Below, in pieces: positions 32,495-42,054 of a stretch of DNA of 64,000 bases. The first letter of the stretch is position 1. Each line of letters opens with the position of its first letter. The position numbers were made by a program, and so were the translations under genes. Origin of the DNA: AG25 sp035518815 (GTDB taxonomy: Bacteria; Gemmatimonadota; Gemmatimonadetes; Gemmatimonadales; GWC2-71-9); contig DATIXG010000073.1 in the NCBI GenBank assembly GCA_035518815.1, forward strand, positions 1 through 64,000, given 5' to 3'. Under the pieces are notes generated by a model, which did not search any database, was not told where the DNA came from, and worked only from the letters and a program-made list of their open reading frames with translations.

Positions 32495-34468
32495 ATGGCC
32501 AAGACGGATCGACTCAGCCGGGTAAGCAAGTTCGAGCTGCACGACCTCATTGGTGAAGGGGCGACGGGGGTCGTGTGGAAAGCCTACGACACCGTCATCC
32601 GGCGGTTCGTGGCGCTCAAGCTTCTCACCGCCCGCATCGGCAAGAGCACCGACGCACGCGAGCGCTTCCTCCGGGAAGCGCGGGCGGCGGGCGTGCTCCA
32701 GCATCCCAACCTCATCACGCTGTACGACCTGGGCGAAGCCGATGGCCAGCTCTATATCGCCATGGAGCTGGTCCAGGGCCGCGACCTGAGCGATATCATC
32801 GCGTCGGGCGCGCCGCTTGCGCTCGAGCGCAAGCTCGATCTGGCCATTCAGATGCTGGACGGGCTCGCCCATGCGCACGACCATGGCGTCATCCACCGCG
32901 ACATCAAACCGTCCAACGTGCGGGTAGCCTCCGACGGCCAGGTCAAGATCATGGACTTCGGGATCGCCCGCCTGCAGTCCGCCGACGTCACGGGCTCGGG
33001 CGCGATCGTGGGCACGCCGAACTACATGGCACCGGAGCAGGTCACGAACGGCGCCATCACGCCGGCGACCGACATCTTTTCAGTCGGCTGCCTCCTCTAC
33101 GAGTTCCTGAGCTCCAAGAAGCCATTCGACGGCGACACCGTGCACGGCGTGCTGTACCAGGTGCTCACGACCGATCCCAAGCCCCTGCAAGTGGTCGCGC
33201 CGTCGCTGCCCGCCGCCCTGGATCGCGTCGTGGCCAAGGCGATGAACAAGGCGTCCGAGGACCGCTATCAGAGCGCGCGCGAGATGCAGCAGACGCTGCT
33301 CGAGATTCGGGCGGCGCTCTCGAGTCCGTCGGGCATCACCCAACGGCTGCCGGCACGGTGGACGCCGCTCCCGGCGCCGCTCCTCCGGCTGTTGACCCAC
33401 ACATCGCTCAAGGTGCGCGTTGCCGCGCTGGCCACGCTGCTGACGGTCGCGCTCGTCCTCCTGTACGTGTCGCGCCCGGGTGCCGCGACCCCTCCCGACG
33501 CGCAGAGTACGGCCAGCGTGCCGGCCGTCGTGGCCGCACCCCTGGGCACCGCTCCGTCAGGAGGGGTCACGTCCGGGGGCGCCGCGCAGGCGGGGGGATC
33601 ACCGGGTCTCGGGCAAGCCTCGCCCCCGGCGGCGCCGCACGTGGACGTCACGACCCCGCTCGACCACCTGATCCAAATGCCCGTCCCCGCGGGTTTGAAT
33701 ACCGCGCTTGCGGCGTTGCGCGACTCGGCGCTCGAGGCCCGGCGACGCGCGCGGGCGGCAGGCGCCATGAAGAACAACGTGCCGTCCGTGGTGCTGGCCG
33801 AGACGATGTTGCAGACCGCTGAGTTGGGGTTGCGCCAGGGCGATCAGGCGCGCGCGTCGAGCGGCTACATCAACGTGGTGCCGCTGTACGGGAATGCCCG
33901 GATCGAGGCCGAGCAGCTGCGGCGCGAGGCTGAGCGCGCGATCACGCGAGCCACGCCGGTAGTGAAAGGCATCACCAAGCGGGCCGAGGCTACGCGGGCG
34001 GCGACGTCGCTCGCGCGGGCAGATTCGCTCCTCGCGGCCATGGACTACACGCTCGCGGCGCTGGCGGCACAGGACGCCGAGCGGGTCGGCGTGGCGGTCG
34101 GGGTCGCCCCGCCCAGCCCGCAACCCGCCGACCCGCGCGCTGCAATCGGCGTCTTGCTGCTCGACCTCGCGCGCGCGGTGGCAAGTGAGCGCGTCGCGAA
34201 CCTGCGGCTCCTGTTTCCGTCCATGACGGCCCAGGACGCCGGGAGCTGGCAGAGGTTCTTCCGCCGCGCCTCGCGCCTCGAGGCGCGGTTCACGGCGACC
34301 AGTCTCCACGTGGCCGGGTCGACGGCGAGCGCCACGGTACGCGCGGAATACCGGTTCGTGGCGACGGAGAGCGGCGTCCAGCAGGAAGAGCGGACGACCC
34401 TCGGGATGGAATTCATGCGGACGCTCGAGGACTGGCGCGTCACGCGGGTGAGCGAGCTGAAGCGCTAG
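32495..34468 (+). CDS. Transmembrane Ser/Thr protein kinase
   Basis: 657 aa. Residues 13-275 are a Hanks-type kinase: glycine loop GEGATGVVWK, Lys42 in VALKLL, catalytic Asp136 in HRDIKPSN, DFG at 154-156 and the activation segment GTPNYMAPEQ. A single membrane helix lies at about 306-326. The outer part is Ala/Pro/Gly-rich to about 385, then helical to 530, then ends in a compact alpha/beta domain with SNTF2-like strands (ARFTATSLHVAGSTASATVRA). No PASTA or known ligand domain is seen. The signal is unknown. Upstream is 59 bp with no sure promoter. Confidence 0.93.
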   Translation: MAKTDRLSRVSKFELHDLIGEGATGVVWKAYDTVIRRFVALKLLTARIGKSTDARERFLREARAAGVLQHPNLITLYDLGEADGQLYIAMELVQGRDLSDIIASGAPLALERKLDLAIQMLDGLAHAHDHGVIHRDIKPSNVRVASDGQVKIMDFGIARLQSADVTGSGAIVGTPNYMAPEQVTNGAITPATDIFSVGCLLYEFLSSKKPFDGDTVHGVLYQVLTTDPKPLQVVAPSLPAALDRVVAKAMNKASEDRYQSAREMQQTLLEIRAALSSPSGITQRLPARWTPLPAPLLRLLTHTSLKVRVAALATLLTVALVLLYVSRPGAATPPDAQSTASVPAVVAAPLGTAPSGGVTSGGAAQAGGSPGLGQASPPAAPHVDVTTPLDHLIQMPVPAGLNTALAALRDSALEARRRARAAGAMKNNVPSVVLAETMLQTAELGLRQGDQARASSGYINVVPLYGNARIEAEQLRREAERAITRATPVVKGITKRAEATRAATSLARADSLLAAMDYTLAALAAQDAERVGVAVGVAPPSPQPADPRAAIGVLLLDLARAVASERVANLRLLFPSMTAQDAGSWQRFFRRASRLEARFTATSLHVAGSTASATVRAEYRFVATESGVQQEERTTLGMEFMRTLEDWRVTRVSELKR

Positions 34469-34472
34469 CCCA

Positions 34473-34871
34473 TCAGTCCCACGCGCGCTCCGTATCGGGA
34501 GGCGGCGCGGGAATCGTCACGGTATCGGCGCGCTGGTGTGCGGGTCCCACGCGGCGCAGCGTGACGGCCTTCTTCAAGTCGCCGCCCGAGATCGTGAGCT
34601 TGTCGGGGGCGAGCGCCACCCGGTACACCATCCACACCCCATCACCCAGCGTCAGCCACAGGCTGTCGCCGACCAGGCGCCAGCGAGCCACCTGATCCCC
34701 GAACTGCGCCGAGCTGTCGGGACGGACCATGATGTGGCGAATCTCGTCGCCGGTCTTCGCCTGCCAGTCGCCCTCGACGGGCGCATGCCGGGACGATCCG
34801 GTGCTCTGCGCCGGAAGCGCGATGGCAACAAGCGCGAATACGATAACGCTCATGAACGTGCGGTCCACCAT
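34473..34871 (-). CDS. Small secreted protein of unknown function
   Basis: 132 aa; ATG at 34871 or the second Met at 34853 are both possible. The N terminus is a Sec signal (SVIVFALVAIALPAQS) with a plausible cleavage after ALPA. The mature 100-residue part is beta-rich (WRLVGDSLWLTLGDGVWMVYRVAL and KLTISGGDLKKAVTLRRV, each in shorter blocks) and ends in a proline-rich tail. This looks like a small lipocalin-like or META-like domain, but I do not recognise a family. It converges with the kinase gene (stops four bases apart) and follows the HD-GYP gene by 39 bp. Confidence 0.7.
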   Translation of the reverse strand: MVDRTFMSVIVFALVAIALPAQSTGSSRHAPVEGDWQAKTGDEIRHIMVRPDSSAQFGDQVARWRLVGDSLWLTLGDGVWMVYRVALAPDKLTISGGDLKKAVTLRRVGPAHQRADTVTIPAPPPDTERAWD

Positions 34872-34910
34872 GGTGCGGAAAGATACCCCGACGGGAAAGG
34901 GGGGTTCTGC

Positions 34911-36107
34911 TCAGGCGCCCGCCGCGGGCTGGCTCCCAATGGGAGCCTCCGCGTCGTTGACGACGGCAACCTGCGTCTCCCGCTGGCGCATCATGCGCGT
35001 GAACGCGCCCGCCAGGACCGGATCGAACTCCGTGGCGCTGCGCCCGTCGATATACGCGAGCGTCCGCTCCTGGGGCCAGGCTTCGCGGTAGGGCCGCGTG
35101 GTGCGCAGCGCGTCGTACACGTCGCACACGTGCACCAGCTTGCTGGCGAAGTGGCAGTCGCGGCGGAACTGCAGCGTCGGATACCCCTCCCCGTTCAGCA
35201 TGATGTGATGCTCGTACGCCACCACGGCGGCGAGGTCGAGCCGGTTCTCCGAGCCGAGGATGATCCGGGCCCCGTCCGCCGGATGCCGGTTCATCACCTG
35301 CCGCTCCTCGTCGGTGAACCGTCCGGGCTTCGTGAGGATCTCGATCGGAATCCGCACCTTGCCGAGGTCGTGCAGCAACCCCGCGATCCCGAACGCCTGC
35401 ACGTCGCGCGCGCCGAGCCCGAGGGACTCGGCGAGCGCCATGGCGAGCACGCTCACGTTGAGCGAGTGGGTGGTGGTGTACTGATCGAACTCCTTGAGCT
35501 GGAGCAGCGGGATCATGAACTGACGACCGGAGTGCATCGCAACGGAGAGCGAGCGCACCACCGCTTCGGCCTCCACGAGGGGCAGGAACCCCTTGGTGGC
35601 CACCTCGTCCTGCACCCAGCGCAGGGTGTCGGTTTCCTCCGCGAGCGAGTAGCTGATCGTGGCAGTGGGCAGGGGGCCCTGCTCCCCTTCGAGCCCGGCA
35701 TCGCCCCGCACGCCGACGGCGCCGTACTTGATGGCGGACGACCGCAGGTGTGACGCGGTCGTCGTATCGATCGCGGAGAGCGTGAGGCGCGCCAGGATCT
35801 CGTCCAGGAACGTCTCGAACTCGTCCTTGCCGACGCGGTCGGCGAACTGCAGGCGCTGAATGCCGGCCTGCGCCAGACGCTGCGACCAGTCCCACCCGCC
35901 CAACCCCTTCAAGGGCAGGTTGCCGTACACGATCTCGTCGCCCAGGAACGTGAAGAGGGGCTGAGACGTCGTCTGCTGCAGGTCGTGCAGCTCGCGGTAC
36001 GCGGCGTCGATGGCGCGCTCGCGCGCGGGGTGGCCCTCGGCATAGAGGGTCATGGTCGCGAGGGCCTGCGCGAAGGCGGTGAGAAAGCGTGCCGGGTCGC
36101 CGCTCAT
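34911..36107 (-). CDS. HD-GYP domain protein with an N-terminal domain shared by two neighbours
   Basis: 398 aa from the ATG at 36107 that overlaps the repeat-protein stop (ATGA). Residues 5-110 are a domain of about 105 aa containing Y22-x3-H26-P27, shared with the proteins at 36104-38203 and 57476-59059. Residues about 200-370 are an HD-GYP phosphodiesterase: TTHSLNVSVLAMALAESLG, LLHDLGKVRIP, VMNRHPADGARI and YEHHIMLNGEGYP. The usual HHE-x2-DG is EHH-x3-NG here, a variant seen in some subfamilies. If active it would hydrolyse cyclic di-GMP. No GGDEF domain is in the window. Confidence 0.9.
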   Translation of the reverse strand: MSGDPARFLTAFAQALATMTLYAEGHPARERAIDAAYRELHDLQQTTSQPLFTFLGDEIVYGNLPLKGLGGWDWSQRLAQAGIQRLQFADRVGKDEFETFLDEILARLTLSAIDTTTASHLRSSAIKYGAVGVRGDAGLEGEQGPLPTATISYSLAEETDTLRWVQDEVATKGFLPLVEAEAVVRSLSVAMHSGRQFMIPLLQLKEFDQYTTTHSLNVSVLAMALAESLGLGARDVQAFGIAGLLHDLGKVRIPIEILTKPGRFTDEERQVMNRHPADGARIILGSENRLDLAAVVAYEHHIMLNGEGYPTLQFRRDCHFASKLVHVCDVYDALRTTRPYREAWPQERTLAYIDGRSATEFDPVLAGAFTRMMRQRETQVAVVNDAEAPIGSQPAAGA

Positions 36108-38203
36108 GCTGGCGCGGGCGCCACCGCCGCCGCGCGAACCTCGGGGTCCTTGGCGCCAGCGGCGCGCGCCAGCACGCGCCGCACCGTCGGATCGTTCGCC
36201 CATCCCGTCGCGAGCGTCGCGAGCGCGGCGAGCAGCTCGGGCGATTTCGCGGCCAGTTTGTCGCGCCCGAACAGCGTCCGCCCGCCCTTGGTCAGCTCGA
36301 GCAGCGTATCCCGCGCGGCGTGCGAACGGGCGCCGCCGAGCGCGCGGATCGCGAGCACGCGCACCTTGGGGTCTACCGCACGGTCCGTGGCGTGGCCCGC
36401 GACGAGCGGGAGGACGGCCTCGGGACAGCCGCCGTGCGCCGCGATGAGCCCGACCTGGAGGACGCGTGGGTCCGCGTCGCGCAGCGCCGCCGCCAGGGCC
36501 CGGGCGCGCTCGGCGCCGAGCTTGAGCTGCAGCTTGAGCGCCTGCAGGCGCACGCGGCTGTCTTTGTGCGTCAGCCAGGGAAGCGCGGAGAAGCCCGGTG
36601 GCGTCTGCCCGAGCTCTTCCAGCAGTGCCAGCATGTTGCGGGTGACGTACCAGCGCTCGTCGTCGAGCCGGGCGACGACGAGCGGGGCGATGTCCGGCCC
36701 CAGACGCGCGAGCAACGCCAGCAGCCCGCGCCGCTCGCCGCGCGACTCGGCGGCGGCGACCGCATCGAGCAGCGGCTCGGCGCCGGCCGCGCCCGCGCGC
36801 GGGGCGATCCGGTCGAGCAAGGGAAACTCCACCGGATGCTGCGTCGCGAGCCGCTGGATCGTCTCGGCGGTCGCCACGCGCTTCCACAGCTCGGCGGCAG
36901 CCGCGCTCGTGGCCGGCATGTGTTCGAGCGCTTCGAGGAGCTGCGGTAGCCGCGACTCCGCGATGCGGTCCGCGGCGTCGAGCACCGCCTCGGAGGCGAG
37001 GTCGAGCTCGAGCCCCATCGCCGCGATGCGGTCGGGCTCGGTGGGATAGGCCACCTCGAGCGGGGCGGCGAACATCGGGGCGGCGCGCGCCATCTTGTCC
37101 AGCGCCGCGCCGTAGACGCCGGGGTTGGGATCCTGGATGGACCACCCGGCGAGCAGGCGCCGCACCTGGTCGCGGAGCGCGGCGTCGGCCTGGGGCCGCG
37201 CTTCCGCAGTCCCGCTTTCGGCATGGGCGGCGAGCTTCGACAGCATGCGAACCAGCGCGTGAGAGATCTGCTGCTGCGAGCTGTCGGCGGCCGCCTGGAC
37301 GATGGCCACGACCGCGTCGATGGCCATCCCGTCCGTGGCGTCCGCGACGAAGCGGCGGCGCTGAGCGGAATCGCCTCCCATCATGACCAGACGGCGCAGC
37401 GTCTCGGGCTTCATGCTGCGCAACAGGCGCGACATCCGCCGTCGCAAGGCCACCGCTTCGGCCGATCCCGCCCCCTTCAGCTCTTCAGCGATCTGCAGCA
37501 GGTACCCGACGATCGCCTGATCGTAGGCCCCCGCTTCCCCCTTGGAGCGCTCGTCGATGGCCCGCGCGATGACCGCGGGCTCGGTGGACGAGGGCGGCGT
37601 GTCGCTGCCGTCGGTGGCGAGCGCGGCACGCGCGAGGCCGATCCAGAGCTGCGCCGCGCGGGCGCGGGCCGCGCCCTGGGTGGCGTCCTGGGGCGCCGCG
37701 CCTTCGTCCACCAGCTCGAGGCGCTCGTACGTAAGCGAATAGAGGCGAACGTGCGCCCAGCGCCGCAGATCCTCAGGCGCCCCGAGCCCCAGGGGCCGGC
37801 CGGTGCGGTCCGCCTCGACCGCGAGGACCCGGAGCACGTCGCGGATCTCCTCGGCCGTGACGCCCTTGCTGAAGGTGATAGCGCCCAGGTGATGGCGGTG
37901 CAGGCGGTCGGCCAGCTCGCGTAAGACGGGATGCTTGGGGTCGGTGGCGACCCCCTCGATGACCAGCTGGTGACGCGCCACGCCCAGGGACACGGTACTG
38001 CGGTCGGTGAGCAGCCGCTCGCACCGGGAGACCACGGCTTCCGCGGCGGGGGGGAGCGACGGGTGATCGGACGGATACATCGCGTGCTTGTGGAGCGCGA
38101 TCGACAGCTCGACGAGCAGGTCGGCGAGATCCCGTGAGAGGACGGCGCGCTCGGGCTGGGCCGCGCGTTCGGGCTGACCGCCCGCCTGCGGCGGAGTCAC
38201 CAC
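36104..38203 (-). CDS. HEAT-like repeat protein with shared N-terminal domain
   Basis: 699 aa from a GTG at 38203 (38200 is also GTG). A TTG at 38254 is in frame but lies in the groEL terminator. Residues about 25-130 form the domain with Y43-x3-H47-P48. A linker with LYSLTYERLELV follows, then mostly helical sequence to the end with repeats of HEAT type (for example DPRVLQVGLIAAHGGCPEAV and DPKVRVLAIRALGGARSHAA). No catalytic motif is visible. It overlaps the HD-GYP gene by four bases, so the two proteins are probably partners. It lies downstream of groEL behind a terminator; read-through or an unseen promoter must drive it. Confidence 0.8.
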   Translation of the reverse strand: MVTPPQAGGQPERAAQPERAVLSRDLADLLVELSIALHKHAMYPSDHPSLPPAAEAVVSRCERLLTDRSTVSLGVARHQLVIEGVATDPKHPVLRELADRLHRHHLGAITFSKGVTAEEIRDVLRVLAVEADRTGRPLGLGAPEDLRRWAHVRLYSLTYERLELVDEGAAPQDATQGAARARAAQLWIGLARAALATDGSDTPPSSTEPAVIARAIDERSKGEAGAYDQAIVGYLLQIAEELKGAGSAEAVALRRRMSRLLRSMKPETLRRLVMMGGDSAQRRRFVADATDGMAIDAVVAIVQAAADSSQQQISHALVRMLSKLAAHAESGTAEARPQADAALRDQVRRLLAGWSIQDPNPGVYGAALDKMARAAPMFAAPLEVAYPTEPDRIAAMGLELDLASEAVLDAADRIAESRLPQLLEALEHMPATSAAAAELWKRVATAETIQRLATQHPVEFPLLDRIAPRAGAAGAEPLLDAVAAAESRGERRGLLALLARLGPDIAPLVVARLDDERWYVTRNMLALLEELGQTPPGFSALPWLTHKDSRVRLQALKLQLKLGAERARALAAALRDADPRVLQVGLIAAHGGCPEAVLPLVAGHATDRAVDPKVRVLAIRALGGARSHAARDTLLELTKGGRTLFGRDKLAAKSPELLAALATLATGWANDPTVRRVLARAAGAKDPEVRAAAVAPAPA

Positions 38204-38250
38204 CGGGACCCACGGGCGCGAAGGACGGGGTCGATCACGGACTACAACGT

Positions 38251-38290
38251 ACAAAACAACCGCGCCCCGGGAAACGGCCCCGGGGCGCGG
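38251..38290 (-). terminator. Intrinsic terminator of groESL
   Basis: A 12-bp perfect GC stem (38260-38271 with 38279-38290) encloses a 7-base loop. On the minus strand it is followed by TTGTTTTGT. It starts 20 bp after the groEL stop, so it ends the groES-groEL transcript. A TTG start proposed for the next gene lies inside the T tail, which argues for the later GTG. Confidence 0.85.
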
Positions 38291-38309
38291 CAGGCAACTT
38301 GAGCGCAGG

Positions 38310-39944
<1,635 letters not shown>

Positions 39945-39965
39945 CTAAAGTTCCTCCCTCACCCC

Positions 39966-40280
39966 TTAGGCGAGTTTTGCGATGACGTCGGATTCCTTGA
40001 TCAGAATGATCTCTTCCCCGTCCAGCTCCACCTGCGTGCCGCTGTATTTCCCATAGACCACGCGGTCCCCCACCTTCAATTCCATCGGCACGAGGTCGCT
40101 CTTTTCCCGCCGCCCCGGCCCTACCGCGATCACTTCACCCTGAATCGGCTTTTCCTTCGCGGTGTCGGGGATGTAGAGACCGCCCTTCATTGTCTCGGTC
40201 TCCTCCAGCGGTCTGATCGCGACGCGGTCGGCCAGCGGGTGGACCTTCAGCTTGCTCTTGCTTCCAGTCGCCGTTGCCAT
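39966..40280 (-). CDS. groS: Co-chaperonin GroES (Hsp10)
   Basis: 104 aa, slightly longer than usual because of an N-terminal ATATGSKSK extension before KVHPLADRVAIRPLEE. The mobile loop that binds GroEL is ETETMKGGLYIPDTAKEKP. The C-terminal GTQVELDGEEIILIKESDVIA is typical. A GGAGG ribosome-binding site lies nine bases before the ATG. The operator and promoter at 40329-40366 precede it. Confidence 0.98.
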   Translation of the reverse strand: MATATGSKSKLKVHPLADRVAIRPLEETETMKGGLYIPDTAKEKPIQGEVIAVGPGRREKSDLVPMELKVGDRVVYGKYSGTQVELDGEEIILIKESDVIAKLA

Positions 40281-40328
40281 GATGCCACGCCTCCAAAGCA
40301 GTGATGTAACAGATTGCCCAACAGCATG

Positions 40329-40355
40329 TTAGCACTCTGATACGATGAGTGCTAA
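40329..40355. promoter_or_regulatory. CIRCE operator (HrcA binding site)
   Basis: TTAGCACTC (40329-40337), nine bases, GAGTGCTAA (40347-40355): a perfect match to the CIRCE inverted repeat. HrcA binds it and represses groESL until heat stress titrates GroEL. The site lies about 49 bp before the groES ATG and covers the -10 region, so bound HrcA would block polymerase. No hrcA gene is in the window. Confidence 0.98.
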
Positions 40356-40366
40356 GCCGCGGACAA
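40337..40366 (-). promoter_or_regulatory. Candidate groESL promoter
   Basis: On the minus strand TTGTCC (40366-40361), an 18-bp spacer and TATCAG (40342-40337). The -10 box lies inside the CIRCE spacer and the first CIRCE arm is in the promoter spacer. Start would be near 40329, giving a leader of about 48 bases with a good GGAGG site. Confidence 0.65.
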
Positions 40367-40389
40367 TTTCTCCCCGCCGCACGCTGGTG

Positions 40390-40776
40390 TCAAGGGGTCG
40401 CAACAGGCTGGGTGAGGAGGGCAGCGACGGAATCGGCGACGATGCGAGCCTGGCCGGCCGCCGTCGGGCCCAGGGAATCGAGCGGCAGCGATACGGCAGC
40501 GACGATCGCGCCGGTCCGCGTATCGGCCAGCCGGGCCGCGAGCCAGGTGACGGTCGAGTCGTGATAGGTGAAGGTGACGACCGCCGCCGTCGGAGGGCTG
40601 CCACCGGCAACTCGGCGCTTGACGCTGAATCCTTTGGCCTTGAGCGCTTCGGCGAGGGCGTTGGAAAGCGAGTCGCGCGGTTCGACCAGCAACCGGTACC
40701 CCTTCAATGGACTCGCGGAGCGGCTTCCGAACGCGCACCCCAAGGCGAGCGCCGCGAGCACGGCAACCGTTTTCAC
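40390..40776 (-). CDS. Small lipoprotein of unknown function
   Basis: 128 aa. The signal KTVAVLAALALGC is a lipobox with lipidated Cys14. The mature domain alternates beta strands and helices (YRLLVEPRDSLSNALAEALKA, AAVVTFTYHDSTVTWLAARLA, TRTGAIVAAVSLPLD in blocks), a pattern seen in small periplasmic proteins related to the LptE or CsgG-type alpha/beta folds, but I cannot assign a family. Its start overlaps the stop of the NlpC/P60 gene (ATGA). It is the last gene of the chain that starts at 61688, and the groES promoter lies just downstream. Confidence 0.7.
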   Translation of the reverse strand: MKTVAVLAALALGCAFGSRSASPLKGYRLLVEPRDSLSNALAEALKAKGFSVKRRVAGGSPPTAAVVTFTYHDSTVTWLAARLADTRTGAIVAAVSLPLDSLGPTAAGQARIVADSVAALLTQPVATP

Positions 40777-41753
40777 GGAATCATTCGCCGAACCCCGACC
40801 CAGTGCGTCATCCAGTACGCCCCGTCGGGATCGTGGGGGTCGAGCAGCGAGATCTTCACCCCCGAGCTGCTGCTATGAATGAACTTCCCTTCCCCGGCAA
40901 ACAGGCCCACGTGCGTCACGCCCGCGCCGGGACGGCTCGAGAACAGCAGTATGTCTCCCGGCCGCAGGGCATCGAGAACGGGCGTGACCTCGGCACCGGC
41001 CCGCGCCTGATCGCTGGCGCGGCGCGGCAAGCGGATGCCGTGCAGGCCGTACGCGTACTGGATGAGGCCCGAGCAATCGAAGCCGTTCTCGGCCGTGCCA
41101 CCCCACTGGTACGGCACGCCGAGCACCGAGATCGCCGTTTCAACGACCGAGGCCGCGTTCCCGGTCACCACCTCGGGCGGCGGAATCAGCGCCGGTGCCG
41201 CAGCCCCGCCGCTGGCACCGGTCTGCCCGCCTTCGGCGGCTCCCCCACCCCCGCCCCGTCGCTTTCCGATGTGCAGTGCCACGCCCACCGCGATGCTCGG
41301 CCCGGCCCGGGCGTCCGGGGCGGCGCGCCAGAACCCGCGGGGCCCGCGGTCGTCGAGCCGGTAGCGCACCTCCGCTCCCACCGCGACGAACGGGACCGGC
41401 CGCCATTCGAGGCCGCCGCCGATGTTCCAGAGGATCGCGAATTGCTGCGTCGCCGTGTCGGTCGAAGCGCCGAGGGCCGCCCCGACAATCGCGTACGGGC
41501 CCAATGCACGGCGCCCGCGGAAGAAGGTGAACTCGTAGCCCGCCCCGTAGAAGGCCTGATGCCGTCCGAGCGAGTCGCTGATCAGCGCCATCGCGACGAA
41601 CCCGTGCGTGAGGCTGGGCGGGCTCATGCGGATTTCGTAGGTGGTCGACGGGTTGTCGCCGGACCAGTGTCCGAGGTGGAACTCAAAGGCCGTGCGTTGC
41701 GCGCTCGCGGTGACGGGAAGGACCGCGAGCAGGAGACTGCAGACCTCAGTCAG
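40773..41753 (-). CDS. Fusion of an outer-membrane-barrel-like domain and an NlpC/P60 peptidase
   Basis: About 326 aa. The start is uncertain: no ATG, GTG or TTG precedes the signal peptide (LTEVCSLLLAVLPVTASAQ) closely, so a CTG at 41753 or a TTG at 41954 must be used; I chose CTG because the TTG would add 67 residues of antisense-like sequence. After the signal, about 140 residues alternate like beta strands of a membrane barrel and end VGVALHIGKR. A Gly/Ala linker follows. The C-terminal 110 residues are NlpC/P60: Cys in NGFDCSGLIQYAYG and His in VTHVGLFAGEGKFIHS. It probably cuts peptidoglycan stem peptides. Confidence 0.8.
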   Translation of the reverse strand: MTEVCSLLLAVLPVTASAQRTAFEFHLGHWSGDNPSTTYEIRMSPPSLTHGFVAMALISDSLGRHQAFYGAGYEFTFFRGRRALGPYAIVGAALGASTDTATQQFAILWNIGGGLEWRPVPFVAVGAEVRYRLDDRGPRGFWRAAPDARAGPSIAVGVALHIGKRRGGGGGAAEGGQTGASGGAAAPALIPPPEVVTGNAASVVETAISVLGVPYQWGGTAENGFDCSGLIQYAYGLHGIRLPRRASDQARAGAEVTPVLDALRPGDILLFSSRPGAGVTHVGLFAGEGKFIHSSSSGVKISLLDPHDPDGAYWMTHWVGVRRMIP

Positions 41754-42030
41754 CCGCGGCGACAGCGCGCTGCTCCTCCGAGGCGCGTGGAGCCATGTGA
41801 TGGGACAGGAGATGTGGCACCCGGCGCATGAACCGGACCCACACGGCCAGGGCCCCGAGACCCGCGAGTGCCGCCAAGCCGCCGGCGACGCCGAGCCCGG
41901 CCAGGGGACGCGTGAACTGGAGAGCGACGAGCGTCCCCGCCCAGAGGCCGACAAACGAAGCTCCCCAGGCCAGCAGCGGCGTGAGGAGCCATCCCGACAC
42001 CACCAACAGATGCGCTAACCAACGCGGCAC
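41746..42030 (-). CDS. Small two-helix membrane protein
   Basis: 94 aa from a GTG at 42030. Two hydrophobic segments (about 7-35 and 42-63) are followed by a basic and His-rich tail (RRVPHLLSHHMAPRASEEQR). I do not recognise a family. It lies 24 bp after the membrane protein gene upstream and overlaps the NlpC/P60 gene if that starts at the CTG. The role is unknown. Confidence 0.6.
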   Translation of the reverse strand: MPRWLAHLLVVSGWLLTPLLAWGASFVGLWAGTLVALQFTRPLAGLGVAGGLAALAGLGALAVWVRFMRRVPHLLSHHMAPRASEEQRAVAAAD

Positions 42031-42054
42031 GCGCCCTTCTCCCTCCCCGTCGCG

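Noticed and set aside
38204..38254. A TTG start at 38254 for the HEAT-like protein
   Set aside because: It lies within the T tail of the groEL terminator; the GTG at 38203 fits better.
41754..41954. A longer N terminus for the NlpC/P60 protein from TTG at 41954
   Set aside because: The extra 67 residues are Ser/Arg/Trp/Cys-rich antisense-like sequence and overlap the upstream membrane protein gene by over 200 bp.
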